Shown: in pieces, positions 1-7,187 of the stretch
How positions within the stretch are numbered: position 1 is the stretch's first letter
How the letters are laid out: each line of letters starts with the position of its first letter
From: an uncultured Lachnospiraceae bacterium
Lineage (GTDB): Bacteria > Bacillota > Clostridia > Lachnospirales > Lachnospiraceae
Assembly (NCBI GenBank): GCA_910577955.1
Contig: CAJTNC010000012.1
Span: 1-64,000, forward strand
DNA: 64,000 nt
Reading direction: 5' to 3'
Position numbers and translations under genes: made by a program
Notes under the pieces: generated by a model
What the model saw: only the letters and a program-made list of their open reading frames with translations
Told to the model about the DNA's origin: nothing
The model's database searches: none

Positions 1-179
1 GCGCAGGCTGTCTGGGAATTTAAGCACACGCTCTTAGACGCCCCGATCCATGCCGCACACTTTCTTTCCAGTTCCTTTGTCCGCGGCCCGGTAGTGATCC
101 AGCCGGAACGCAGCGCTTCTGTCACCTCATTGATCTCCGCCTCCGTGATATCCGGGGGTGAAAACGGTATCTGTACCAT
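1..179 (-). CDS. DegT/DnrJ/EryC1-type sugar aminotransferase, N-terminal part (runs off left edge)
   Basis: The visible 59 residues begin MVQIPFSPPDITEAEINEV and continue through SGWITTGPRT and a Cys/Ser-rich SVCLNSQTA stretch. This is the N-terminal signature of PLP-dependent aminotransferases acting on nucleotide-linked keto-sugars. The start ATG at 179 follows a GGAGGA ribosome site at about 185-190. The catalytic lysine lies outside the window. Such enzymes make amino-sugars for surface glycans, so this is probably an early gene of a polysaccharide operon controlled by the NusG-like genes upstream. Family assignment is firm; the sugar cannot be inferred. Confidence 0.8.
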   Translation of the reverse strand, partial: MVQIPFSPPDITEAEINEVTEALRSGWITTGPRTKELERKCAAWIGASKSVCLNSQTAC

Positions 180-200
180 TTCTTTCCTCCATTAAAATAA

Positions 201-216
201 GCGCCTTGCAGCGCTA
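201..216 (-). promoter_or_regulatory. Leader hairpin in front of the aminotransferase gene
   Basis: On the minus strand AGCGC and GCGCT pair around a six-base loop, followed by TTATTTT and then the ribosome site of the aminotransferase gene. A second hairpin (ACAAGG/CCTTGT, 265-286) lies 50 bases upstream. LoaP-type NusG paralogs are known to act on leader RNA hairpins, so these could be an antitermination target or weak terminators. Function is inferred from position only. Confidence 0.35.
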
Positions 217-237
217 CTGTTTTCCTAATATATATTC

Positions 238-417
238 TTACACATAAAGGGTAGGCTTCGCCATACAAGGAACGTTTATCCCTTGTTCATGGCACGCTAT
301 TTCCGCCTTTTTGCGCGTGGTGACCTCATCATCCTCCGCGCTCCAAGGTATCTTGTCTACCTTTCCCTTCTTTATAGTAATAGTTACGACTGTCTTAAAA
401 TTATAAGGAAACTCTTT
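238..417 (-). pseudogene. Start-less open frame, possible 3' remnant of an older gene
   Basis: Between the upstream NusG-like gene and the aminotransferase gene, one minus-strand frame reads 59 codons of protein-like sequence (it includes KTVVTITIKKGKVDKIPWS and ends AKPTLYV then TAA). It has no ATG, GTG or TTG start and is preceded by an in-frame TGA. It overlaps the end of the NusG-like gene by 17 bases in another frame. It resembles the last strand of a small beta-rich domain, but I do not recognise the family. It may be a gene fragment left by recombination in the glycan locus, or chance. Confidence 0.3.
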
Positions 418-913
418 TCAGTATCCCAATTCCCATCTTAACGGCAACATTCCGTCCAAGCAACGAAAGTTCAATTCCCGCAATTCTCTGATGTCGGTCA
501 GTCCATTTTACATAACCTTCCATCCCTTTCATCGGCCCTTCGGTCACAATCAATTTTTCTCCCAGCATATACCCCTCTGAATAGCGGATAACATGCTCTT
601 CGCCGCCAAGTTTTTGCAGCATTTCCTGCTCTTCTCTGTAAATAGGCACAATACTCTCATCCACCCCCAGCATCTTTGCTAATTCCTGAACTTTCCTGAG
701 TCTGATGCGAAACCCATCCGTGTCCTCTGTTTCCGCAAAAATATATTTTTGAAATGCAGGTACTGTTCTTTTCTTCCATTTGCCGCATTCTTTGACCATT
801 CGTTCAGAAAAAATCGTAAAAACGTCTTCTCCCGAAAGCAGTACATTCCTCTCATAGCATTTCTTTATGACCGCTGCCTCATGTCCTGCCTGCACCTGTA
901 TCACATACCACAA
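401..913 (-). CDS. NusG-like specialised transcription antiterminator (LoaP/UpxY type), second of two
   Basis: This 170-residue protein begins MWYVIQVQAGHE, the first strand of the NGN domain of NusG-family proteins. It continues with a KKRTVPAFQKYIFAE segment and ends in a KOW-like segment (VTEGPMKGMEGYVKW). Housekeeping NusG is not expected beside glycan genes. NusG paralogs at the head of capsule, exopolysaccharide or antibiotic operons (UpxY, LoaP, RfaH types) load on elongating RNA polymerase and let it read long operons through terminators. It lies 39 bases after another NusG-like gene and upstream of a sugar aminotransferase. The target is inferred from context. Confidence 0.8.
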   Translation of the reverse strand: MWYVIQVQAGHEAAVIKKCYERNVLLSGEDVFTIFSERMVKECGKWKKRTVPAFQKYIFAETEDTDGFRIRLRKVQELAKMLGVDESIVPIYREEQEMLQKLGGEEHVIRYSEGYMLGEKLIVTEGPMKGMEGYVKWTDRHQRIAGIELSLLGRNVAVKMGIGILKRVSL

Positions 914-952
914 AATTCACTGTTCCTTTCGCTCCCTGTCATAAATATCTCT

Positions 953-1489
953 TTAATACAATACCTCTTCAAATTCCTCACCATCAAAGCGAAAACTCAA
1001 TTTTATAGGTGTTTTATCGCCGGTCAGGTCACCGCCTATCTCCGCATATCTGTGATGAAGATTCACAGAAACAACTTGATCAGAAACTTTTGCAAGAGGA
1101 CCGGAAATATACTCGTTCTTCCTTTTCTTTTCGACATCTGCTGATATTCTTACAACGGAAATACCTATTTCTCCTTTTTCATCAACAAGAAGCCCAAACA
1201 GGGCTTCTTCCTCTCCGGTAAGCATTGAGACAGACCATTCATCACTGAACAGAAGCCTTCCCGGCGTTTTTTTCAGTATTGCTTGCACTGTCTGCGGTTT
1301 AGCCGTCTCAATAAATACATAACCCGGCAGATAATTTTCTACGACGTCCCGCAAAATCCCACGTCTCTTTAACGCCTTATGCTTCACAAGATGAAAGCAA
1401 CGCGTGTAGACAGAATCCGGAAGCACAGATTTTATTAAATCCTCAATCCTTTCCTCTCTCCCTTCTCCTGCATAAACAACGCACCACAT
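953..1489 (-). CDS. NusG-like specialised transcription antiterminator, first of two
   Basis: This 178-residue protein starts MWCVVYAGEGREERIEDLI, with NGN-domain pattern CFHLVKHKALKRRG and LPGYVFIET (the hallmark GYVF of NusG proteins). The C-terminal half ends in LAKVSDQVVSVNLHHRYAEI, compatible with a KOW domain. It is clearly diverged from the neighbouring 170-residue paralog, so this is an old duplication or two independent recruitments. It is the first gene after the invertible segment, 32 bases from the left inverted repeat, so its transcription would be set by the orientation of that segment. Confidence 0.78.
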   Translation of the reverse strand: MWCVVYAGEGREERIEDLIKSVLPDSVYTRCFHLVKHKALKRRGILRDVVENYLPGYVFIETAKPQTVQAILKKTPGRLLFSDEWSVSMLTGEEEALFGLLVDEKGEIGISVVRISADVEKKRKNEYISGPLAKVSDQVVSVNLHHRYAEIGGDLTGDKTPIKLSFRFDGEEFEEVLY

Positions 1490-1520
1490 TCGGTATGATC
1501 TCCCTGTTTTGGCTTCGTAT

Positions 1521-1549
1521 ATTTCGTAGAATTTGTATAATCTACGAAA
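1521..1549 (+). repeat. Left inverted repeat, putative recombination site
   Basis: This 29-bp site matches the reverse complement of 3017-3045 at 28 of 29 positions; 1528 is A where the partner gives G. It is itself an interrupted palindrome (TTCGTAGA and TCTACGAA arms around a 10-base centre), the usual anatomy of a tyrosine-recombinase core site: two protein-binding arms around a crossover region. Confidence 0.8.
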
Positions 1550-1658
1550 GTGCGGATAAAGTATATGATGCAGAGGGAATTCAAAACAAAATCAGTTAAT
1601 CATTCAGTAAATCAGCTTAACAATCAGTGAATTAAATCTCTGATGTATTTGCTGTAAA

Positions 1659-1706
1659 TAAAAAATCCGACAGAAAGTAAAAGGATTCGTCTATCTTTCC
1701 GCCGGA
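1659..1706 (-). terminator. Intrinsic terminator after the recombinase gene
   Basis: Minus-strand arms at 1695-1706 and 1666-1677 form a 12-pair stem (two G-U pairs) with a 17-base loop, followed by a run of six T. It lies between the recombinase stop codon and the left inverted repeat. In the present orientation it keeps recombinase transcripts from entering the NusG/glycan operon. Confidence 0.75.
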
Positions 1707-1737
1707 TCAAAATATAATATTTCTACTTACACAAGTG

Positions 1738-2883
1738 TCAGGATATTTTGCTGTTTATAAAAACAGAGAGTTTGTCCATATTTTTCTGCTTCAGTTCTAT
1801 TGTAGGATGTACATAACGATCCATTGTAATTTTTACACCAGCATGCCCAAGGATTTCACTCAATGATTTGACATCAAATCCCTGCTCGATGCATCTTGTT
1901 GCAAAAGTATGACGCAGTGCGTGGAAATTGGCATCTTCAATACCGCACGCTGTTGTAATTGCCTTAAATCTGTTTTCCATTGTCCGTGGTTCTATATAGA
2001 CATTCTGAAGACCTGTCAGAAAATAGGTATCACCGGCTTCTTTCATCCTTTCTAAAAGCGGGAGTATAGCAGAAGGAAGCGGGATTTCACGTATAGAACA
2101 AGCGCTCTTTGGCGTTGTAACAATCACCTTCGTTCTGCGTTCCGGATCCTCCGGCGTCTGAATTCGCACCATAGTTGCATGAATATCCAACTTTCTGTTT
2201 TCTAAAGATATATCCTTCCATTTCAAAGCGCATAATTCACCGAGACGAATTCCTGTATAAAGACAAAGTATAATACCAAGTCCTGTGTTACCTATATCCG
2301 AAAACAAAAATTGTTCCAGTTTTTGCTGTTCCTTTACACTGAGTACACGCATCGGCTTTTTGGAATCTTTCAGTGGGAATCTGCCTACCGGAACTACTTT
2401 CACATCATTACAGTCGCAGGCATAGCCGGCCACTGCTTTATATACAGAAATAACGCTCTTGATCATTCGCGGAGAAAGCCCCTTTCCACGCACACCACCG
2501 AATCTGAGAAGCCGTGTAAAAAAACAGGATAACTCTTCCTTTGTGATCTCCGTGATATATCTGTCGCTGAATTCAGGAAGAAGATACCAGTTTAAAATAT
2601 TACGATACTTTGCGATACTGCTCTCTTTCAAGTAGAGTTTTCGCTCATTTAGCCATTCCTGCGAAACAGTTGAAAAAAGAAGATGATTACCTAATTTAAT
2701 CTTCTCTTTCATGCTCTTTGCATAAGTGCTCGCTGCCTCGTCTCGTCTTTTTAAAGTTTCTTCATAAGTAGCCCCCGAGACATAACCGTATCTGATTCGT
2801 CCATCAGCCATCCGCTCTCTGATATAACGCCCTTCCCATTTCCCATTATTCCGCAAATAAATGTTGTTCCCTTTTCTCGCCAT
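1738..2883 (-). CDS. Tyrosine site-specific recombinase (phage-integrase fold)
   Basis: This 381-residue protein has an N-terminal Arm-like region (MARKGNNIYLRNNGKWEGRY), a SAM-like core-binding domain around residues 60-150, and a catalytic domain with TGIRLGELCALKW (first Arg), HALRHTFATR (HxxR), LGHAG (His) and MDRYVH (Tyr nucleophile). I chose the ATG at 2883 because GGAGGA lies seven bases upstream; a longer frame from 2913 would start before that site. The gene sits inside the inverted repeats it probably recombines. There is no neighbouring excisionase or phage gene, which argues against a prophage integrase. A 15-base palindrome at 2912-2926 upstream may be an operator. Confidence 0.9.
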   Translation of the reverse strand: MARKGNNIYLRNNGKWEGRYIRERMADGRIRYGYVSGATYEETLKRRDEAASTYAKSMKEKIKLGNHLLFSTVSQEWLNERKLYLKESSIAKYRNILNWYLLPEFSDRYITEITKEELSCFFTRLLRFGGVRGKGLSPRMIKSVISVYKAVAGYACDCNDVKVVPVGRFPLKDSKKPMRVLSVKEQQKLEQFLFSDIGNTGLGIILCLYTGIRLGELCALKWKDISLENRKLDIHATMVRIQTPEDPERRTKVIVTTPKSACSIREIPLPSAILPLLERMKEAGDTYFLTGLQNVYIEPRTMENRFKAITTACGIEDANFHALRHTFATRCIEQGFDVKSLSEILGHAGVKITMDRYVHPTIELKQKNMDKLSVFINSKIS

Positions 2884-2911
2884 GAGAAATTCCTCCTTTT
2901 GTAGTTCATTC

Positions 2912-2926
2912 ACTATTTAAAATAGT
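2912..2926. promoter_or_regulatory. Palindrome upstream of the recombinase gene
   Basis: ACTATTT and AAATAGT arms flank a single A, 29 bases before the recombinase start codon. It is a possible operator for autoregulation of the recombinase; there is no direct evidence of binding. Confidence 0.3.
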
Positions 2927-2957
2927 ATTTTCTAAAAAATCAGATGAGATTTGATTG

Positions 2958-2986
2958 TTGACAACTTCACAAATTTAGTGTAAACT
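2958..2986 (+). promoter_or_regulatory. Invertible promoter, currently facing away from the glycan operon
   Basis: TTGACA (2958-2963), a 17-base spacer and TAAACT (2981-2986) form a strong sigma-A-type promoter on the plus strand, inside the right end of the invertible segment. The identical TTGACA-17-TAAACT arrangement precedes the ABC-F gene at 30968-30996. Nothing lies downstream on the plus strand except the right repeat and a bidirectional terminator, so in this orientation it drives no visible gene. Confidence 0.7.
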
Positions 2987-3016
2987 ACAAAACGTATTTA
3001 TATGCAGATACCTTTT

Positions 3017-3045
3017 TTTCGTAGATTATACAAATTCCACGAAAT
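3017..3045 (-). repeat. Right inverted repeat, putative recombination site
   Basis: This is the partner of the repeat at 1521-1549, in opposite orientation, with one mismatch at 3038. Its outer arm is slightly degenerate compared with the left copy. The minus strand carries TATAAT at 3025-3030 with TTCAAA 17 bases upstream (3048-3053), which could be a promoter entering the segment and serving the recombinase. Confidence 0.78.
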
Positions 3046-3156
3046 TATTTGAATCATTTTTCCTCACAAATTTTTCAATATTTTTCCATCATATCACCAA
3101 TTAAAAAAGTAAACAACCTCTTAATTTATTTTAAAGCCATTTGAAAACATGAACGC

Positions 3157-3189
3157 ACAAAAAAACCGGATACCCTCCGGTTTTTTTGT
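3157..3189. terminator. Bidirectional intrinsic terminator
   Basis: A perfect 14-bp inverted repeat with a GC core (CCGGA/TCCGG), a five-base loop, and seven A on one side with seven T on the other works for both strands. It ends the leftward operon of the gene at 3210 and also stops rightward transcripts from the promoter at 2958, making the present switch orientation a true OFF state. Confidence 0.85.
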
Positions 3190-3209
3190 TATACCCTATC
3201 TCGCTTGCC

Positions 3210-3977
3210 TTAAAATTCAGAACTTCCCGCTGCCATACTATCAGTCAAAAACTGTCTGAGTCTTGCCCCCTCAGCCATCTGGCTTTTAAACATTTCCTCC
3301 TGCATCATTTTCCGATTGTTGATCATTCTTTCCCTCGCAGCGCGCTCTGTCTGCTCCATGATCTCTTTCAGCCTTTTATTGCGTTTCTCCCACCAAGATT
3401 CCTCTTCCGAATCACCAGACCTTTTATGGCTCCCACTGCTTTGAGGCACAGACTGTCCGATGTGCTGCTCGATAGAGTCTCCGAATTTCTCTGTGCAGAT
3501 ATTTGGAGAATAACCGGGCCATGAGGCAAAGGGATTGTAAACCGATCTGTTTTCCACTGTATAACCGAGTACCCATGCCTCATACTCAGGATCATTTTTC
3601 ATCTGTTCCCAACCCTTTTCGGAAATCGACCAGATCTCCACATCGCCCCGACGGGAAGCATCAAAAGGAATACTGTCCATTAACGCCGTAAAAAATAGTT
3701 TATACTCTTCCATCGACATGCTTTCTCTGGAAATATCCTCTGCTCCATTTTTTTGCAGAACTTTTTTTCCCGCCTTCACCTGTTCATCCACATGTGCCCT
3801 GTCCTCAGGATGCTTTTTCCGGTAAACGTCTACTGCGCTCTCCGTCGCCTTGCCTGCAGAAGCCTCGGATTTTTTGACGTTCTCCGAAAAACCGCTTTTT
3901 TGATCTGTCCCATATTCCTTTGCAAATTTTGCAGTATAACTCTCATATTCTGCATAGCTGATACCACCGACACCCAT
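3210..3977 (-). CDS. Conserved-looking protein of unknown function
   Basis: A 255-residue, hydrophilic protein without signal peptide or membrane segment. It has a Lys/Glu-rich first third, a central SMSMEEYKLFFTALMDSIPFD and EIWSISEKGWEQMKNDPEYEAW region, and a charged, probably coiled C-terminus (WWEKRNKRLKEIMEQTER). GGAGGA precedes the ATG. It begins 42 bases after the histidine kinase gene and ends at a terminator, so it is probably the last gene of the two-component operon. I do not recognise a named family and infer no function beyond the genetic link. Confidence 0.7.
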   Translation of the reverse strand: MGVGGISYAEYESYTAKFAKEYGTDQKSGFSENVKKSEASAGKATESAVDVYRKKHPEDRAHVDEQVKAGKKVLQKNGAEDISRESMSMEEYKLFFTALMDSIPFDASRRGDVEIWSISEKGWEQMKNDPEYEAWVLGYTVENRSVYNPFASWPGYSPNICTEKFGDSIEQHIGQSVPQSSGSHKRSGDSEEESWWEKRNKRLKEIMEQTERAARERMINNRKMMQEEMFKSQMAEGARLRQFLTDSMAAGSSEF

Positions 3978-4019
3978 TATAGTATTTCCTCCTTTTTATA
4001 TGTTCTTTTATAGTTCTTC

Positions 4020-5504
4020 CTATTTCAACATAACAGTCAAAATAAACACCGCCTGTCCCACTCTATCTCCATCCTCTCTGACTGAATAATCCACTCCGCC
4101 TCCATATTTTTCAGCCGTTTTCCTCATGTTTGAGAAGCCGATGCCATGTGTATGTTTTTCCTTTTTAAGCGTCTCGGGAAATTCTCCCTGCCTGCTCTTT
4201 TTCAGTTCCCCGTCAAAACTGTTTTTTATTTCCAGAAAGAAAAATTTTCCTCTCTGAAAGGAAACACATTGAATAAACAACTTTGCATCAGGTTGTTTAT
4301 CTGCAAGCCGCGCACAGGCTTCTATAGCGTTATCCAGCGCGTTCCCTAAAATAACGCCTATATCATAGCTTTGAACGGCAAGCGTTCTGGGAAACAGCAG
4401 TTTATCCGCATCAAAATCTATTCTATCGCTTAAAATACAGCAGTTCATATCATGATACTTCATATTTAACAACGCATCTGCCACTGCGTTGCCGGTGGAA
4501 AAGCGCAGTTCCAACTTTTCGAAACTTTTGTACAGAGCAGATAAATAGGCGGAAACTTCCTGATTTTCTATCTCTCCCTCAGCTGAAAATGCCTCCTTCC
4601 CAAACAGCCGCATCAGAACCGTAACCGTATTTTTCATATCATGTTTTACGCTCTTTAAATTTCCGTAAATCCGCTCAATTTCCCCGATATGCTCCTGCAG
4701 CATATCCAGCTGCTGCTCTAAAACGATACGGCTGCTCTTCTCCCTGTTTAATAAAATCATATCCTGAAACAGTTTCACGCTATATAGAACCGACAACATT
4801 GACAACAATAGAATTGCAGGAATCAAAAACTTAAGAATAGGATATTTATCATACAGTAAAGACGGCATTCCGTCCTCCACCGTGACCATAATGATCCTCA
4901 AAAAAACGCACAGCATAAGTCCCACAAGAGGCGGAGTCAAAATAAAGAGCAGCTCCGTTCTGTGCATTTCATATTCTTTTTCCCGAAACGCAGCCACCAC
5001 ACAACGCAGCACAAAGTAAAGAATCAAGACCCAGAGTAAAAAACAAAACGCCTGCAGGAAGACCGCCGTAAACCGCAGCACCTGTTCAAAATTTTCTTCC
5101 TTCAGATATCCTTTTATAAAGAGTTCGGTTTCCAGCTCCAGTATGACAGTACTCAGATTCATAACCATATAGGCGGCAAAAAAGCTGATCTCGCTTAAAG
5201 CAAGAAAAGTCACTGACAAAAAAACTGTAAGCGTTTTGACTGCCTTATAAAAGCAAAGAACCAGAACCGGCAAGAACAAGCACTGCAAAAACAGGCGGCA
5301 TATGCTGGCAGCACTTCCCTCTCCCGCAGGCACCAGACAACCGAACATTATTTTTAGAATGCCATAACAGCAGAAAACTGCAATTGCATTCACCCTCCTG
5401 TTTGAACACCTGCTTTCTAAAAAGCAGCCGAAAAAATATTGCAGACAGTACCCTTGTGCGAAAAACGTAATGAACTCACATGCTTCAACCATCCTTTCAG
5501 CCAT
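4020..5504 (-). CDS. GHKL-type sensor histidine kinase (AgrC-like)
   Basis: About 494 residues. The N-terminal half has several membrane segments (roughly residues 10-260). It is followed by the H-box SVKHDMKNTV, the N-box ILGNALDNAIEAC and the G-box GIGFSNMRKTAEKYGGG. These mark the HPK10/AgrC class, which usually senses peptides and phosphorylates LytTR regulators. The ATG at 5504 is chosen because GGAGGG lies seven bases before it; it overlaps the regulator stop by eight bases, implying coupled translation. No AgrB/AgrD-like peptide genes are nearby, so the signal is unknown. Confidence 0.9.
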   Translation of the reverse strand: MAERMVEACEFITFFAQGYCLQYFFGCFLESRCSNRRVNAIAVFCCYGILKIMFGCLVPAGEGSAASICRLFLQCLFLPVLVLCFYKAVKTLTVFLSVTFLALSEISFFAAYMVMNLSTVILELETELFIKGYLKEENFEQVLRFTAVFLQAFCFLLWVLILYFVLRCVVAAFREKEYEMHRTELLFILTPPLVGLMLCVFLRIIMVTVEDGMPSLLYDKYPILKFLIPAILLLSMLSVLYSVKLFQDMILLNREKSSRIVLEQQLDMLQEHIGEIERIYGNLKSVKHDMKNTVTVLMRLFGKEAFSAEGEIENQEVSAYLSALYKSFEKLELRFSTGNAVADALLNMKYHDMNCCILSDRIDFDADKLLFPRTLAVQSYDIGVILGNALDNAIEACARLADKQPDAKLFIQCVSFQRGKFFFLEIKNSFDGELKKSRQGEFPETLKKEKHTHGIGFSNMRKTAEKYGGGVDYSVREDGDRVGQAVFILTVMLK

Positions 5505-6207
5505 GCATTGTCCCTCCATTTTTCAGATAACGCATATATTCCCGCACAAATTCCTGATATTTGTCCTTTGCCAGATAAATGGTTTCGCCGTTTGTCAAAA
5601 CAATACCATCGTGATAATACTCTGACACATATCCTAAATTAACCAGATAACCCCGATGGCATCGATAAAATCCCGTTCCGAGTTCCTTCTCCAAACTATT
5701 TAAGGAAGCATACATCTCATAAGTTTCTCTTCCTGTATGGACCTCAGCTTTTTTTCCCAGACTTTCCACATAAAGAATGCTGTCTTTCTTAAGTGGAAAT
5801 GTGCGGCTTCGCGTCTTGATGACTAATAATGCCGTCTCTTCCTTTTTCCTCCTCTCTACATCCGTAAAGGCCCGCTCAAGTATTTCCGTAAACTTTTTTC
5901 GGTCGAGCGGTTTCAGCAGATAATGGAATGCTAGTACGTCAAACGCCTCAAAAACATAATCCTTTAATGCTGTCACAAAAATCAACACCGTCTGTTCCAT
6001 GTTCTGGCGCAGCCGCCTTGCTACTTTTATGCCGTTTTCTCCCTCCATACAGATGTCCAAAAAGACAATATCATAGAACTTACCTGCAAGAAACAATTTC
6101 TCCCCAGTATCATAACTGTCCACGCTGCAGTCAGGCCTACTCTCCCGGATCAGGCTTTCTATCTCTTCCCGGATGATTTTCTCATCATCCACGATCGCTA
6201 TCTTCAT
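5497..6207 (-). CDS. LytTR-family response regulator (AgrA-like)
   Basis: 236 residues. The receiver domain (MKIAIVDDEKIIREE, phospho-acceptor Asp in IVFLDICM, Lys in YLLKPLDRKKF) is followed by a LytTR DNA-binding domain from about residue 130 (FPLKKDSILYVES, FYRCHRGYLVNL). LytTR proteins bind paired direct repeats upstream of promoters. It is the first gene of the operon regulator-kinase-unknown, with AGGAGG before its ATG. Its targets are not evident in the window. Confidence 0.92.
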   Translation of the reverse strand: MKIAIVDDEKIIREEIESLIRESRPDCSVDSYDTGEKLFLAGKFYDIVFLDICMEGENGIKVARRLRQNMEQTVLIFVTALKDYVFEAFDVLAFHYLLKPLDRKKFTEILERAFTDVERRKKEETALLVIKTRSRTFPLKKDSILYVESLGKKAEVHTGRETYEMYASLNSLEKELGTGFYRCHRGYLVNLGYVSEYYHDGIVLTNGETIYLAKDKYQEFVREYMRYLKNGGTMHG

Positions 6208-6374
6208 GAATCGCCTCCTTGAAATGCTGATATGTGATATAACAAATTTTCTTAATCCTCTATTTAGATTATCGTCAAATTTTAGATTTTCTTATGTAAA
6301 ATGGAACGAAATCTCTTATAACAGGCATAAATTATCTATGTTAAAAAAAAAAATTGAAAAATCAAAAAATTGAA

Positions 6375-6403
6375 TAGACATTCTGTTTTTGTTGTGATAT
6401 ACT
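6375..6403 (+). promoter_or_regulatory. Promoter of the coiled-coil/AP2 gene pair
   Basis: TAGACA (6375-6380), a 17-base spacer and TATACT (6398-6403) lie 130 bases before the ATG at 6533. The rest of the 6208-6532 gap is AT-rich and shows no gene. Confidence 0.5.
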
Positions 6404-6532
6404 GTAATTCACATAAAAATTCAACCGCTTCATTCGAAGATTTTTCACCATGTCAGGTGAATTCAAATGCTCATTTTGTTCGCACTTGATTCTCTGCCGA
6501 TACGGTATATTACACCAGAAAGGAAAAGCAAT

Positions 6533-7183
6533 ATGACAGATAGCCAGAAAATTGATTTGATTCTCGTCAAAATGAGTTCTATTGATGAAAAAGTGTGCGT
6601 CCTCGACAAAAAAGTGGATGCTCTTGATGAAGGACTAAAAATTCTTGCTTCAGAAGTAAAAGTTCTGGATCAAAAAGTAAATGCTTTAGACCAAAAAGTA
6701 AATGCTTTGGACCAAAAAGTAAATGCTTTGGACCAAAAAGTAAATGCTTTGGACCAAGAAGTGAAAGCTCTCGATACAGAAGTAAAAACTCTTAATGGAG
6801 AGGTACGTACACTCAAATCTGTTACAAAAGATATGAATCAAGAAATAAGCAATATGAGCTCGGAGATAGACAACTTAAACTCAAAAGTAACCACTATGAG
6901 CTCAGAGATAGACAACTTAAACTCAAAAGTAACCACTATGAGTCTGGAAATAAGTAATATAAATCTGGAAATAAGCAATATAAATCTGGAAATAACCGGC
7001 ATAAACCTGACTCTTGAAAATGAGATTCGGGTCAATATTATACGCGTCGCGGAAGGACATCTTGACCTATCGCGAAAACTGGACGATTATATAAAGCTTT
7101 CCCATGAAATAAAGGACAAGCAAGAAATCACTGATGTTTATATTACAATGCATAACAACAAACTGAGAGCGATGTCATCATAA
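6533..7183 (+). CDS. Long coiled-coil protein built of tandem heptad repeats
   Basis: 216 residues from the ATG at 6533 (AGAAAGG eleven bases upstream). An upstream in-frame ATG at 6467 lacks a good ribosome site. After MTDSQKIDLILVKMSSIDEK the protein is almost entirely heptads: KVNALDQ copies, SSEIDNLNSKVTTM copies and LEISNIN copies, with hydrophobic a/d positions and no Pro or Cys. This predicts a rod-like dimer or trimer. There is no signal peptide or membrane segment. It is followed after four bases by the AP2/HNH-like gene, so the two probably act together. Function unknown. Confidence 0.75.
   Translation: MTDSQKIDLILVKMSSIDEKVCVLDKKVDALDEGLKILASEVKVLDQKVNALDQKVNALDQKVNALDQKVNALDQEVKALDTEVKTLNGEVRTLKSVTKDMNQEISNMSSEIDNLNSKVTTMSSEIDNLNSKVTTMSLEISNINLEISNINLEITGINLTLENEIRVNIIRVAEGHLDLSRKLDDYIKLSHEIKDKQEITDVYITMHNNKLRAMSS
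6677..6760 (+). repeat. 21-bp tandem repeat, four units
   Basis: Four near-identical 21-bp units, each encoding the heptad VNALDQK. They differ at only a few bases, so recent expansion or slippage is likely. Unit number would change protein length in steps of seven residues without a frameshift. Confidence 0.9.
6854..6937 (+). repeat. 42-bp tandem repeat, two units
   Basis: Two units of 42 bp differing at one base, encoding MSSEIDNLNSKVTT twice (two heptads per unit). It has the same in-frame expansion pattern as the neighbouring repeats. Confidence 0.9.
6944..7006 (+). repeat. 21-bp tandem repeat, three units
   Basis: Three 21-bp units encoding LEISNIN, LEISNIN and LEITGIN. The last unit has diverged most. 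Confidence 0.85.
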
Positions 7184-7187
7184 AAAC

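Larger units (their letters stand above)
1521..3045. other. Predicted invertible DNA segment (recombinase-containing phase switch)
   Basis: A 1,525-bp segment is bounded by 29-bp inverted repeats with a single mismatch. It contains a tyrosine recombinase on the minus strand, the recombinase's terminator at the left end, and a consensus promoter at the right end pointing rightwards out of the segment. Inverted (not direct) sites predict inversion rather than excision. After inversion the promoter would map to about 1580-1608 and face left, starting transcripts some 85 bases before the first NusG-like gene. This is inference from layout; no inverted reads were available. Confidence 0.75.

Noticed and set aside
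1536..1541. TATAAT inside the left inverted repeat as promoter reading into the recombinase region
   Set aside because: The spaced -35 position reads CTTCGT, a poor match, and transcription would be antisense to the recombinase.
1738..2883. Tyrosine recombinase as the integrase of an integrated prophage or conjugative element
   Set aside because: No phage or transfer genes adjoin, the repeats are inverted rather than direct, and the segment between them holds only the recombinase.
6677..7006. Short regular repeats as a CRISPR array
   Set aside because: Repeats are contiguous without unique spacers, keep the reading frame and encode coiled-coil heptads.
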